Source of the DNA: Microplitis mediator
Taxonomy: Eukaryota > Arthropoda > Insecta > Hymenoptera > Braconidae
Direction: 5' to 3'
NCBI RefSeq assembly: GCF_029852145.1
Contig: NC_079975.1
Coordinates: 1,240,001 to 1,304,000 of the forward strand
DNA: 64,000 nt
Made by a program: the position numbers and the translations under genes. The first letter of the stretch is position 1; the number at the start of each line of letters is the position of its first letter. The notes under the pieces were generated by a model. That model ran no database searches, was not told the DNA's origin, and saw only the letters and a list, made by a program, of their open reading frames with translations. Positions 1-11,827 of this stretch are shown piece after piece.

Positions 1-336
1 ATATTCTAGACCGGTGTTAAAATAACGCAGCCGCCGGTGTAATACTCCAAGCGGACGCAATTTACCCCCCTTTTACACCGGCATTACTCCACTTTTACAC
101 CTATTACCCCGCTTTTACACCGGTTTTACTCCGATTTAACACCGATTTTACTCCGCTTTTACACCGGTTATCCCGCTTTTACACCGGTTTTACTCCGCTT
201 TTACACCGGTTACCCCGATTTAACACCGGTATTTTTAACACCGGTGTATTACTCCTCTTACACCGGTGTAATTTTATTTTTACACCGGACGGAGTTAAAA
301 CGAGTCCATTTTTAACACCGCTCTTTTTACAGTGTA
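1..336 (+). mobile_element. ACCGGT-array DNA element, copy A (truncated by window edge)
   Basis: This is the right part of the main repeat family of the window. It opens inside the left-hand array (ATATTCTAGACCGGTGTTAA) and soon passes to TAATACTCCAAGCGGACGCA, so the roughly 100-bp central AT-rich spacer seen in other copies is missing here. It continues through about ten units of the 20-22 bp type TTTTACACCGGTTACCCCGC and ends in CTCTTTTTACAGTGTA, the right terminal sequence shared with copies D, E and H. The loss of the spacer suggests an internal deletion, or recombination between the two arrays. The element presumably starts before base 1. Confidence 0.85.
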
Positions 337-2308
337 GAGATTAATGGATTATTTTTAAAATGTCTAAGCTGTGGAATTCGAAATTAGGTTTTTTTTTTTT
401 CTTCAGTTATTGTTTAATTTTTATTTCCAGATGTTGATATAAATGAAATATTTTTAAGAGGAAATAAAATCGATGTTATATAGAACTGAGGGGGCTTGGG
501 GATGAAATCACCCGGTATGTGCGCAAGCAAGGAGAGAAGTAAAGGTATGAGGTCCACAGAGAACCATCGAGCTTGAGTAGTCCCTCTGGAGCCTGGCCAA
601 TAAACTTGTTATTCCTGCCCGTATTTGTATGAGCGCACCAGCCACTAGCACACACTCCCCCTCCGGACTTCCACCCCCTGGTGTTTCTGTACCGTACAGA
701 TAAAACTTGCAGCTAAGCAAAATGATTGGGTGAATTATCATTAAAGTTAATCTACGGTCACCGATGGCACATTATTATGATAATAATGGACACTGGGTAT
801 TTTTTATCGCCCTAATTGCATCGTGGAAATAATCTCTGGTAATGGGGAAATAATCTCGAAATGAAAAACGAATTTTTTAATCGATTTCATTAATTATTAT
901 ATTTCTTTTTGTTACCATAAATTTGATTATTTGAGGGAATAAATCAAGAGAATACACACTGCAATTGTACTCACTGAGGCCATAAATAAAATTGAGAATT
1001 GGAAATTTATCTGAGTCACGTGAAAATAAAAAGTAAAAATTTAAAGTCTTGGGAAAGGAGGTCAAGTAAATGGTTATCGATTGTTCTCTGCAAGTGATTC
1101 ACTAGCTACTGGTAGGAACTGCAAAAAAAAAGTTAAGAAATAAAATTATCAGCGGAAAAAATTCCAGCCGCAAATCACTTCCGGTTCGACTGGCGATCTA
1201 ATGAAAATGGAGGTTTAATTTTGCTAGGGCCGACTTGTTATTTGGAAAATAAACTCCCGATAGGATGATAAAAAATTATTGGCTTTAAAATACACACATA
1301 TATAGAAAGTATAATAAAAATTTTATTTTATATTTTAAATTTGAATTTATTTTCAATTCTCTTTGTTATGACCGAGAGTTATGGGGAGAGGGTACGGAGA
1401 TTGTGGATAGTTATACAGTTATACGGCCGTTGAATTATTCCCGTATAGAATATTGCGAGGAGCGTTGAAGGCACGGGAAGTGAGAGCTGTAGGAGGAGGG
1501 AGGGTGAGACTGGCATTGAATGGAGATTGAAAGCTAAATAAAAATAAATTTTAGTTGGACTTAATGGCGCAATAACGGGTACGAGTGCGGAAAATTTTTT
1601 AATAATCGTACAGCAGATTTTCACCGTCGCCGAGTGTTTAACGACTTGTGCATCTGTACATTTTATATATATGTACAAATATATATATTATATGTAGTTA
1701 CGTAAATCAATCTAGAATTATACGTGCAGATGGCTTTCGATATTTATGAAGATCGTTAATTTTTGTTTATTAAAAAATAAAAAATGCTGTGTAATTAGAC
1801 GTTCGCGAATAATTTCAACTTATGGAATAACGTGGAACGTTAATTGGTATCCCCAAAGGCTAAAAACCTTCGATCGAAGCCGTAGTTTCAGCCAAATACA
1901 GAATTCTATAGAAAATCTAGACTCAATGGCTTGGAAAAAAATTTTTTTTCCATTCTTTTGTATGCCAGAGTTCTTCTAAACAACTTGTCTGAAATCAACG
2001 ACAAAACTTTTAGTCGAGAATGAGGTTCTGATTAGCCAGGGGCCCAGGGTATAGACCAGTCCATAACTTCCTGCTTTTTTTGAGCTACTTGGTTTCGAAA
2101 ACGTCATTTTTAATACAATTTCCAACTTAAACTTTCACACACACACGTACACATTCGGACATGACTCCGAAAATAGGCAGGTTAGTTTCCTAGGACCTCA
2201 AAACGTCGACATCCGACGAAAACTCAATTTTCGAAAATCGGGGTGAAAACGATTTCTCGAACTTTTGGGAAATTGTCGATTTTCGTAGCGAGAAGTTAAA
2301 AAAATTAT
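337..2308. other. AT-rich intronic stretch, no gene seen
   Basis: Ordinary AT-rich DNA. A slightly GC-richer patch at about 490-700 has open frames on the minus strand, but they match nothing I recognise. Runs of ATAT occur near 1660-1690. I see no RNA gene or element boundary. Confidence 0.5.
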
Positions 2309-2873
2309 ATACCCGAGTCGAAATATTAGACGTAAGTTGAACGTTCTTAACGTTTTAAACGTGAATTGAACGTTTTGAAAGTAAATTAAACGATTTTTTT
2401 GTATTTTAGTTCGTAAAAAATTTGTAATTTCACGAGTTATGATTTTAGTTTAATGATAACATTAATTAATTTATTTCAATATTTGTAATCACAATTTTCA
2501 TAACCTTGATATCATAATATATGAACAGATATACATATCTAGTGTTAAAGATAGATATATGAAACTGAAAAAAATTTTTTTTCAATATACAAATTTCTTA
2601 TTTAGGAGCCAGAAAGCCGGACGACAAAATTTTAGGGAATTGGCGTGATTATAATCCAGGAGTACAAAATCGATAAAAAAATTTTTTTGTATGTTTATGT
2701 TTTTTTATTGTAAGTCTAAATCGGTTTTAGTTACGTTTTTGATTTATGATACTCCAATCTACGTTTTGAATAAGTTGAAAGCTGTCAAATTGAATTTTTA
2801 ATGTCCAAAACGTTCAATTTACGTTCAAAACGTTAAAAACGTTCAATTTACGTCTAATATTTTGACTCGGGTA
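2309..2873. mobile_element. TA-flanked inverted-repeat element with AACGTTC motif array
   Basis: The left end at 2309 reads TA-ACCCGAGTCGAAATATTA-like and the right end at 2873 is its inverted copy (TAATATTTTGACTCGGGTA). The terminal inverted repeats extend inward for about 75-85 bp. Both arms consist of repeated forms of AACGTTCAATTTACG, AACGTTTTAAACG and similar. The interior is AT-rich and has no open frame. The structure fits a non-autonomous DNA transposon (MITE or foldback). The terminal CCCGAGTCGAAA is shared with the element at 54317-55158, although the interiors differ. Confidence 0.75.
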
Positions 2874-5689
2874 AGTGTGGTAATTTTATTTGGCTCTCTA
2901 ATTATTGATTGTAAAATAAAAATAAAAATTAGTAATGAAATAAATAAATTTAGTGAGTCTATAAAAGCGCAATAAAAAAATGATATTTTATATAGTGAGT
3001 ATTTATTTATCATCTAGATCAGCAGCAGAGCTGAAGCAGAATAAAATGGAATAGAATATAAGCGAAGAGAGAAGAGTTTACCGAAAAAGCATTTGGTGTA
3101 ATGCACGGCCGTGGTGCTGCCGAGGTACCAATCAGCAATTGTACCACGGCGTGTTATGAATTGGCCGCACTGGGTTAACGTCGTTTTAGCATCAATTTGC
3201 TGCGTTATTTTGTTACGTACAATAGGCGGTACAGGTGCCAGCAGCCGAGGGCCAGGGGAGCCAGCAGGGACGCGAAATTGTTGAGGCCGAAGAGGGGGAG
3301 TGGAGGTTTCGTTTAAATATATGGTCTGACAAAAATGTATCGTTATCACGAATTGCCCCCAGGAGTTTTCTCACACCAGCTCCGGTCCTGTGTACATATA
3401 TTGTGACACCTGATACAAAACCATATACTGTTTATTTATTCATAACAACCTCATTTCAACGATCATATGCAGCGATACTCTTCTTCCCACCCTCGTCCAC
3501 TTACTCGCTCATTCATCCACCCTCTCTCCTTTGCGCTGGGTGTGAATAAAAAAATTAATTATTTATTCTCGTAATGGAATTGAGTGTTATTTATGTCCCG
3601 CTGAAATTAGCTCTGCACTACCGATGCAAAAAATATAATAATGATAATACTCCTGATAAATAAATTATTTTGTTTATAGAGGGGGAAATAAAGATGATAT
3701 TAATGATGATAAAGATACTTTGCAACTGAAATTCTTTATAATTCTGTGGGTCGAAATTTTCTTTACTTTGCGTTATATAATTTTCTTTTTCCGGGTAAAT
3801 AAATGAAAAATGATGATAATAAATTATTTTCTATGTGTTTAAGATATTGCCGAGGGTAAGGTTCGAGAGAATTCTTTTTTTCTTTTTTATTGAAAAGTTA
3901 TTAATGATGAAAAATTTTTGGCTGAATTTCGGAGTTTAAATCATTTGATTTAAGAATTTTTGTTAATTACTTTTTGTGCCGAAGGCTCTGCCAGTATGAA
4001 ATTTAAAAAAAAAATAGAGAGAAAAATTTTTTTTTTAGACACATCACAGACTCATGTCTCTGGAAAGTTTTTGGGAATCTCTTCTGTTGAGATCCAGTTA
4101 AGGTTCTGTTGACTTTTTCCAAAAATTATCATTTTACAATAATTTTGAAGGCCCTATTAGTGGAAAATTATTTTAAAAAATGGAGAAAATTTTTTTTTAA
4201 AGTCTAGACCCATCATGTTTCAGACATGGATCTGGAATGGAAACTGCAAATTAAATTTTCGCTCACTTGAATATAAAACAATTAAATTTAAAAAGTTTTA
4301 AATATCGGGAAATGAGGCAGAAAAAAGTCAGAGTTTAAGTAAATAAAGACAAGTTTATCTCAAATTGAACATCGTTATAAAATAAAAAAGTTATATTACT
4401 GGAATCGAGGTATTTTTTGTTCATCAATTTTATTTTTTATCCAAACTCTTGTTTGAGTTTAAGTTACTTTGTTCTTTTCTTTAATTCTGTTTTTTGTCTT
4501 TGGCTCAGTTTGGCTCTTTTTTGTTCTCCGAGTTTTCCGTCTGTTTTCCCAGCGAATGAGAGCGGGCTGATACGTGACATCATCCGCATGTAAATGAGTC
4601 CGCATCGCGCGTTCCTCGACCCGATTCCCGCGAGCGCGCATTCGAGAGCCCAAGATAACCCCGTGGGGATGCGCCTCGGACAGTCAGCCGAAAGTTTATT
4701 GGGCGCCAGTACACCGGGGAAATCGACAGCACACTTGGCTATATTGCAACTACGTGCGATACGCGACCGATTTCTATTCCTATCGTTTTCTCATCCATAC
4801 TCTTCGTTTATCTATTTCCTATATATATTTATTTCCAATAAACACCAGAGTTTAATTTTAAATTTTAAATTTCTTATCATCAAACTTTTTTTCAATTATC
4901 GGACTACTTATTTTTGCCAAAAAAATTTGAAAAATTTGGATATACTGAAGTTAGCCGACGTCTTATAATTTTTAGATTTTTTAAAAAACGCCAAATTACA
5001 AAAAAAAATATTTTGAAAAATTGCACCCGTAGTTTTTAAAATTTTCTACATGTGCAAATTTTTAGTTTTTTTAATTTGTAATCGTCTTGTTGAAAAAAAA
5101 AATCCGAAAATTGCTAATTGTCTGTTAACTCGATTTTTTTTTTCTTTTGTTTAAAAATTAGTAGTTTCAGTTTGTAAAAAAAAAAATGGGGCAAATTGAT
5201 CAGTCCAAACATGCAGCCAATTAAAATTATTCTGTAAAAATTTTATTTTCTACAACCATGGCTCATTTTGCCCGGGGGTCAGCTTTCGAGTTTTTAATAA
5301 AATAATTTAGCTAGCAAACAAAAAAAAATAATTTTTCAGGTGAAAAACACGAGACCTTAGCGTCCAATTATTTTTCTGTTGTAAAAAAAAAAAAAAAAAA
5401 TTTACTTTAAAAATATAAAAATAAAGTTGATAATAAAATGAAAATGATGTTTATTTAAAAGGCTCGTAAAAAGAGGTAATGAGTAAATAAATAAAACATG
5501 GGGATGACGAAGGTGCACTTGAAACTCTGTGTCCTCAATATAGTTGTGTAAAGAGTATAGTGTATGGTGTATAAGCATCGTATTTGCAGATCACGTACAA
5601 GCTTGGAGCAGTGCTCGGTTTGTTTGACGAGGGTAGACCGGCTGACGATTAATCACTTGCTATTAATTAACCGAGAATCGGGTCCTCGC
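2874..5689. other. AT-rich intronic stretch with GC-richer block at 3060-3340
   Basis: Mostly AT-rich. The 3060-3340 block is GC-richer, open in several frames on both strands, and on the minus strand is bounded by an acceptor-like TTTTTGTCAG (exon edge 3325) and a donor-like GTAAAC (exon edge 3082). In the phase required after the 7512-7729 exon, a TAA follows within 15 bases, so it is not simply the next syntrophin exon. A second GC-richer patch lies at 4560-4770. At 5197-5285 a degenerate inverted pair (GGGGCAAATTGATCA / TCATTTTGCCCGGGG) looks like an old element remnant. Confidence 0.4.
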
Positions 5690-5880
5690 CCCTCTCCCCA
5701 AGTGTGCTAGCTCTGCGCCCTCGGCGTGCAGCCCGGCGACTTGCACGTCTGTCTCCTATCCGTGGCGCGCTGCCCGGCTCATCCACGGACTTGGATCTAT
5801 CGGCGGAGGTCCGGCGCGGGTCCGCGGGTTAAGCGCCGAGAAGCTCGCCCAGTCACGGTCCTTGGGTTTTACAATCTACG
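5690..5880. other. CpG/GC-rich block of unknown role
   Basis: About 190 bases of clearly higher GC and CpG content than their surroundings. Short open frames run both ways but none resembles a known domain, and I see no matched splice pair. It could be an intronic regulatory element or an unrecognised exon. Confidence 0.3.
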
Positions 5881-6064
5881 CTCGTTAATTATACGCCAGC
5901 GTACACGTTTTATCGTACACATCGGATAGATAATCATCAGCAAATACACTCATTTACACACTCGGGTTAAAAAAATTGTTTTCTCTATCATAATAATGAT
6001 CGGGTGATAAAATTAACGAGTTTTCTGTTGATGGAATAAATTTTTTACTGTTTTTATTCTTTAA

Positions 6065-6600
6065 ATTTTTATAGCTGGGAAACTGTGAGAGATACGATAA
6101 AAGTGGATAGAAATGAATTTGTAGCTTATTAAATTTACTTCAAAAAAGGTCATGACAAAAAAATCCGTAGAGTTGATAGTTTAGTAGAGAGAGATAAAAA
6201 TACATGAGAGGAAATGTTGACGATTTATTTTTACACATTTTTTTTTTTATGCAGATTAAAATTAATATTTCTCAAAAACTAAGAGAGATACAATAAAAAT
6301 GTATTAAAATGATTTTGTAGCTCGTTAAATTTACTACAAAAAAAGTCATTACAAAAAAGTATGTAGAGCTGATAGTTTACGAGCTAGAGATGAAAGTATG
6401 CAAAGCGACGTTAATGACTTGTTTTTACTCAGATATTTTTTTTTTATGATCACTAAAATTAATATTACTCGAAAACTATCTGAGTTACGGTAAAAATGAA
6501 TGAGTGCGATTTCGTAGCTTATCAAATTTGCTGCAAAAAAGATTCAGTAAAAAAATACGCAGAGTCAATAGTTTAGGAGATAGTGAAAAAATACCGAAGG
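6065..6600. repeat. Three diverged tandem units of about 197 bp
   Basis: Three successive units can be aligned by eye. The landmark GATACGATAAAA / GATACAATAAAA / GTTACGGTAAAA falls at 6091, 6287 and 6484, giving a spacing of 196-197 bp. Each unit continues with a GTAGCTTATTAAATTTACT-like segment, then ACAAAAAA-GTC, then a GTAGAG..GATAGTTTA segment, and ends with AAAATTAATATTTCTC leading into the next unit. The units are clearly diverged, so the array is old. Related sequence appears as an inverted pair at 60379-60595. Confidence 0.75.
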
Positions 6601-7133
6601 AATTTTAAAAATAAATATTTTTCGTGACAAGTCTGCAGGAGGGATTAAATGGTCGGTTAATTACCCCATTAATAGCATCCTACCGGCTATTAGTATTATC
6701 ACAAATCGGTAACTCATTATTGAGTTGTCCTCGGACCTTCCTCAGTGCAGCAGCAACTCGTATCCTCATAAAAATTTTCATAAGCTCAATATGTTAGCGT
6801 GAGGATTACGTGGTCCGTGCACGTAATCGTCGGCAAGCCTTGTACCTGCTAATGTCGACGGGGATGTAATGGTCTTAATTAAAATGGCGGTCTAACGAAC
6901 ATCTCGCTAACTGCCGTAATCCGGGAAGGGCGCCCAGGAGCAGCCACATGTAATGCACATCCATGGGAGTGAGCGAGATCGGATTTTATAAGTGCGAAGG
7001 AACGTAAGAGAGAATGAGGTGGCAGCATACCATTGCGCCTCATTGGTAATCCGGTACTCGTGTCTCACTAGTGTACCAACTCAACTCCACACACTGGTCT
7101 ACTCGTATCTGCATGTACAGTCGGGGCTCGAGC

Positions 7134-7216
7134 TGAGGATGAAGCCAGAGGATGAGAATGAAAATGAGCAAGAGCGAGAGCAAGAGGATGAGCAAGAGGA
7201 TGAGAAAGAGGATGAG
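7134..7216 (+). repeat. Imperfect GAGGAT/GAGCAA purine-rich simple repeat
   Basis: A cryptic hexamer repeat of GAGGATGAG, GAGCAAGAG and GAAAATGAG type. It produces acidic (plus) and serine-rich (minus) open frames by composition alone. Confidence 0.8.
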
Positions 7217-7511
7217 ACTAAAAATAGGTATAGAGCAGAGTGAGAGGATTTTGTCCTAGAGACAATCTGTCGCACGTGCAAAATACGTTTTACGTGTATG
7301 TCACGATAACGCCCCACGACGTATATAGTAACACAAAAGCGACCTGAAAAGTAAGTTGGCACTGTACCGAATACCGACCACGGGAATTGAGCCTCGGGAC
7401 ACTTTGGGAAAGCTCTCGCTCGCCCCGACTCAGCCTCACGTCACTGACAAAGGAAACAAAGACTAATAATACCCGACATTTTGACTTTTTGTTAGGATTT
7501 TTTAGTCTCAC

Positions 7512-7729
7512 CTGGTGGCTATAAGTGGACACGTGATGCTCGGTGACGCCCAAGCCTCCGGGCTCCAGGGCGCGCATTCATAGAGCCTCAGCTCCCGGCT
7601 TGATACTGCCCCGAAGACGCTCCGCCATCCCCCGGCGCAACTGACACCGATGTAACTCCCGGCGACTCGAGACATGCTCGTACTACTGCCGGCCCCGTCT
7701 TCGCTGCTTTCACTCGATGCTCGTCCGTT
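7512..7729 (-). CDS. Syn1: Syntrophin internal exon: PH2 domain, first part
   Basis: Minus-strand exon of 218 bp with acceptor TTAATTGCAG before 7729 and donor GTGAGA after 7512. It starts in phase 0 and ends with two bases (AG) of a split arginine codon. The product opens with a serine-rich stretch (NGRASSESSEDGAGSSTS), followed by WRSVFGAVSSRELRLYE, the Trp-Arg-x-Val strand that restarts PH2 after the beta1-beta2 loop. It then reads PWSPEAWASP and CPLIATR, which match the alpha/beta syntrophin PH2 signatures (PW..AWASP, YPL.ATR). The loop between IGWLARR in the previous exon and WRSVF is about 30 residues longer than I recall for vertebrate syntrophins. The family links dystrophin to membrane proteins; PH2 and the C-terminal SU domain help bind dystrophin and dystrobrevin. 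Domain identity is firm; Syn1 rather than another paralogue is inferred from the alpha/beta-like motifs. Confidence 0.9.
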
Positions 7730-10129
7730 CTGCAATTAAAGTCATTATTTCAAGATTATTCAATTAGTTTGCCCGAACTGTCTAGACGCCAGCCGGTTTA
7801 TTAAATAAACACCACCGGATGCCATTAAACAGCCATTATCATTTTTACCACAATACTTTCCTCCATTTTTTTATTTACCTCATGCACATTCAAAGAAAAT
7901 AACAATTATTTGTTAGTCGTAACAAATATTTTCATCTGGTGAATTTAAATTTCCTTGGCAGTTTTAAAGTTATTATTATTATTATCAATTTAAATGCACC
8001 AGTATTTTATATATTTATTTTAATTTTAATATTCACTTAACGTTCTGTGTAAATTTTATTTTCCATTACACATTTTTACAGGGCGTGAAAAAATTTAACA
8101 AAAGCCTGCCGGTGCTGTATACTTCCGTTGTAAACAAATATTTCATATTTCGAGTTTGTAAAAATGATAGTCGTTATATTTTTTATATATATTTAGTATT
8201 GAGCGCCAGGAGGTACGAGAGAGGAGAGACAAGAGTCGAGAGACAGGGGACAAGGTTAAAAAAATTTTCAGTTTCGATTTACCGCGGTCGAGTTGTTTGT
8301 ACCGCGTTCAGGCTTTTTATGCATCGCAACACAATACCATATTTTATCGTATTTCGGTGTGCCGTCGATTCCGAGATCTATTTTCATGTAACATCGATGC
8401 GTATGTACGCTGCTGCAGATTGCGGACAATTCGACCGAATCGCAATCCAAGTATTTATTGAAACGAGAATAAAATGGCACACGCAGATGTACTCCCTCTG
8501 TTGGTTTGAGTTCATCTGCGTCTGTGTGTAAGTCTGTGTGCGTCAGCCAGTGGGTTAATACATAAATATAAATATATGTATGTATATAAAATACTATTGA
8601 TAATATTATTTGAAATATGTCTACAGATAAATGTCTACATGCATGTACGTATATATTTATATATATTTCCATGTGCATAAATGTGATGAGTAACTCAATT
8701 CGCCCGTAAATGCCTTGATTATTTTACTGTATTGACTTCATCCATTGTTTGTAATCAACAATTCCAGATATATGATTGCCACATACGTTTTGTCTTTTTT
8801 TTTTTTTTTTTATTATTCTTTTTTTTTTGTTAATATTTTTTTATCACCGTTTTCACTGTTTGGCTTTAATTAACTCGGCAATCAGTGTTAAAAATTTATT
8901 TACCTTGTGCATAAAACTGAAATTTTATTTACAGAGAAAATTTTTTTCTTTTTATTGAGTGACGAAATTATATTTTGAATGGCAATTAAAAGGATTGTTA
9001 TTTTAAATTATAATATTGTTTTAGCGGTTTATTGACAGGTAAAAGTCAAGGGATGGGGGATGGGGTGGGGGGTGTAGAGATGGAGGTGAATTTACGAAGG
9101 GAGATTGGAAAATTAAAAGCACGAGAGAAAACGCGGACGAACATCGATCCAAGTTAAATGGAGGTGAGCTTTGTCGACCTCGACCCTTGGTTAGAGCTCG
9201 GCTGTGTGCGTTGGTTTTATTCAACTTGAATGAATAGAGAAGCTTTTTCAGCTTCGGTGAAATAAACTTTTTTAGAGAAAACTTTAAATTAAAGGAGTTA
9301 AAAAATTATGTCATTTATTTATTCATAATAAGTGTATTTAAATGTTTACTTGTGTTGGGCATTAATTAGCGTTCTTAATTTGTTATTCATTTTTTTTTGA
9401 AACTCGGTTGGCGGGCTATGAAAATTAATTTAAAAAAATCTCATTAATTGATAGCTTCGAATTTAAAAAAGGAATTTTTATTGTACGGAGTCTAGTGATA
9501 GGGGCAAATTTGAATTTGGCGGGCAGCAAAAATAATTAGAGCTCTGAACGCAGCTTTACATAATTTGATAGTTTTAGCTCCGTTTTATAGTAATAAAAAT
9601 TACTTGATTGCACGGGTGCCCAAATTCAAATCCTAGAAAGGACTAGTTCTTATTTTATTTCAAATTCGTCTGAGAAAAAAAAATAATGAACGTATTCAAG
9701 AAATTTTTGAATCGAACCTGAGTATGATTAGAAGCGACTTTATATTTTATATATGTATATATAATAATTGAATTTTCGAAAACTTGACTGTGTTTATCCG
9801 ACGCGACTATAAAACAAACTTTGGACGTGTGTCAATTTTTAGGAATTGTTTATTAATACTCAAGGGATTTCCAAAGCTTGGAGTACTTTCCTTGCTAAAT
9901 AATAATGAGATTATGTACTATTAAAGTTGGCTTGGAATAGTGGGATAAAGTGATTAAATATTAAATTAAATCGATTATTTACTTTAATAATCGTGTAATT
10001 ATTGATGCAAGTGTATTTACTTAAGTTACGGAAGCTGGATAAACCATGTTTGAGCTGTTTCAATCCAAACTATACATTCTATGCCTTGTTTCTCCCTGTG
10101 CAATACAACTTTCCACTACAATGTGATAT

Positions 10130-10852
10130 TTAAGGTAGTAGTCTGGTAACTCGCGCCGTTTTTCATGCTTCTTTTTAGGGGCCCTTTTTTTTAGAAGGAA
10201 CAAATGAAAAGTTTTGCATTTTTAATATGTTTTTATTTACATCTTAAGGTAACAAAAAAAAATTTTTTTGAGGAAATTAAATAATTTATTATTATTATTA
10301 TTGTCGCTTGAAGTTGACGCCTCAAAAAAAAAGCGCGTGGATGGCCCGGGTGATATTGACTCTTGTGGACATCCGAAATTAAAAATTCTTGATTAGTCTT
10401 AATCTATAGACATGTCATTCTCGTCGGAACTAGGATTATTAAATTTTATCGAAAAATAACAAAATGGCGAACTTTGAAAAAAAAAGTCATTTTTTTTTCG
10501 CATAAAAAGGGTTGTAAAATGAAAAGTTAGGGATGAAAAAAATTAATCCTAGTTCCGACGAGAATGACATGTCTATAGATTAAGACTAATCAAGAATTTT
10601 TGATTTCGGATGTCCACAAGAGTCAATATCACCCGGGCCATCCAAGCGCTTTTTTTTTGAGGCGTCAACTTCAAGCGACAATAATAATAATAATAAATTA
10701 TTTAATTTCCTCAAAAAAATTTTTTTTTGTTACCTTAAGATGTAAATAAAAACATATTAAAAATGCAAAACTTTTCATTTGTTCCTTCTAAAAAAAAAGG
10801 CCCCTAAAAAGAAGCATGAAAAACGGCGCGAGTTACCAGACTACTACCTTAA
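10130..10852. mobile_element. Near-perfect 723-bp palindrome with 309-bp arms (foldback element)
   Basis: The left arm (10130-10438) and right arm (10544-10852) are reverse complements of equal length, with only about three differences that I can see (for example GCGCGTGG versus GCGCTTGG), around a 105-bp spacer. The tips are TTAAGGTAGTAGTCTGGTAA. A TTAA at both ends would fit a piggyBac-type target duplication, although TTAA is itself palindromic, so a TA duplication or none is also possible. There is no coding potential. Transcribed within the syntrophin pre-mRNA it would fold into a hairpin of about 300 bp. Confidence 0.9.
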
Positions 10853-11092
10853 TGTTCTATAGACATATACATATGTGTAAAATGAGTTTCAAAGGGTACA
10901 GCAGGTCACGGCGGCCCTTGTAAGCCGCTGATTATATTTTGTAACTTTTGAACAACGGGTTCAAGTTTTTTCGATCTATCTCGAACAAGTAAAAAATTTT
11001 TGGTAAACTTTTGAGAGATTTCCTCATGCGCTGGAGGTCTATTGCCGCTGATGGTCTCTTCTGCTATCGAATTCGCAACTAATTATCACATC

Positions 11093-11827
11093 ACACAGTA
11101 AAAAATTGTGTGTTAAAATCATTTTTCAACACAGACTATTTGTGTTAAAATTTCAACACAAAATTCGAGTAATATAAGAAGTAACTTTAACACTTTTTAA
11201 ATGTTAATGGTGACACAAAAAAAAAATGTTAACTCTTATATTTGTACCATGGATTATTTTTAGGTTATCAAAAATGTCAACAATTAATATTTAACATTGA
11301 ACTATTTTGTGATAGTGAACATGATCCTCAGGTTAGCAGACAGTTAACAATTTTAGAATTTTTTTATCAATAAATCAATTACGAAAAAAAAATAAAAATA
11401 TGCTCATGTAGAAAAGTAAAAAGCTACAGATGCATTTTTTTTTTTTAAACAATACGAATCATGAACTTTGTCAACTTAATTTTTTTATGTCCAATTGAAA
11501 ATAAATAAAATCAATGTCACAAAAATAATAACTAAGCAAAATTGATGCTTAATGGCGCTTCCCGCGTGAATAGAAGGAAGACATTTTTTTTAACACAATT
11601 CAACTGTCGTTTCAACACTTTTTTTGTGTTGATTTTAAAGTAACACTTAATAAATGTTGATAATATCGATTTTTGTACTAGGTAACACTTTTAAAGTGTT
11701 GAATAGGAGATCGATTGAAAATTTTAAAGTAACACAAAGAATTGTGTTGATTTGACACAAAATAATCAACACAAAAAATTTAACACGGACCGTTTTTAAC
11801 ACAGATACACAATATTTTTTACTGTGC
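11093..11827. mobile_element. Inverted-repeat element filled with GTGTTAAAA / AACACA motifs
   Basis: The left end CACAGTAAAAAATTGTGTG and the right end ACACAATATTTTTTACTGTG are inverted copies. The outer 150 bp on each side repeat TGTGTTAAAATTT, TCAACACA and AAAGTAACACTT. The centre (about 11330-11560) is plain AT-rich DNA without an open frame. The tip (CACAGTAAAAAA) resembles that of the ACCGGT family (CACTGTAAAAA), which suggests related transposase recognition. Target duplication is not clear. Confidence 0.7.

Larger units (their letters stand above)
1..7511 (-). other. Intron downstream of the 7512-7729 syntrophin exon (partial)
   Basis: The donor GTGAGA lies just below 7512 on the minus strand and no convincing next exon follows inside the window, so at least 7.5 kb of intron is inferred. 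It contains element copy A, the element at 2309-2873, the 197-bp tandem repeat near 6.1-6.6 kb, an imperfect GAGGAT-type simple repeat, and GC-richer blocks near 3.1-3.3 and 5.7-5.9 kb. The next exon should begin with one base that completes an AGR arginine codon, followed by a Leu-Val-like stretch. I could not find that with a usable acceptor. Confidence 0.6.

Noticed and set aside
3082..3325. Minus-strand block with acceptor-like TTTTTGTCAG and donor-like GTAAAC, considered as the next syntrophin exon
   Set aside because: After the two leftover bases of exon 7512-7729 the required frame hits TAA within 15 bases, and none of the frames resembles PH2 or SU sequence.
6992..7362. Acidic (plus) and serine-rich (minus) open frames
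   Set aside because: Both come from the imperfect GAGGAT/GAGCAA simple repeat.
7380..7443. Possible next syntrophin exon after a 68-bp intron (acceptor CTTTGTCAG at 7444)
   Set aside because: The join would give Ser instead of the conserved Arg and a sequence (DVRLSRGERELSQSV) without the expected Leu-Val and RTGT-type motifs. The acceptor alone is not enough.
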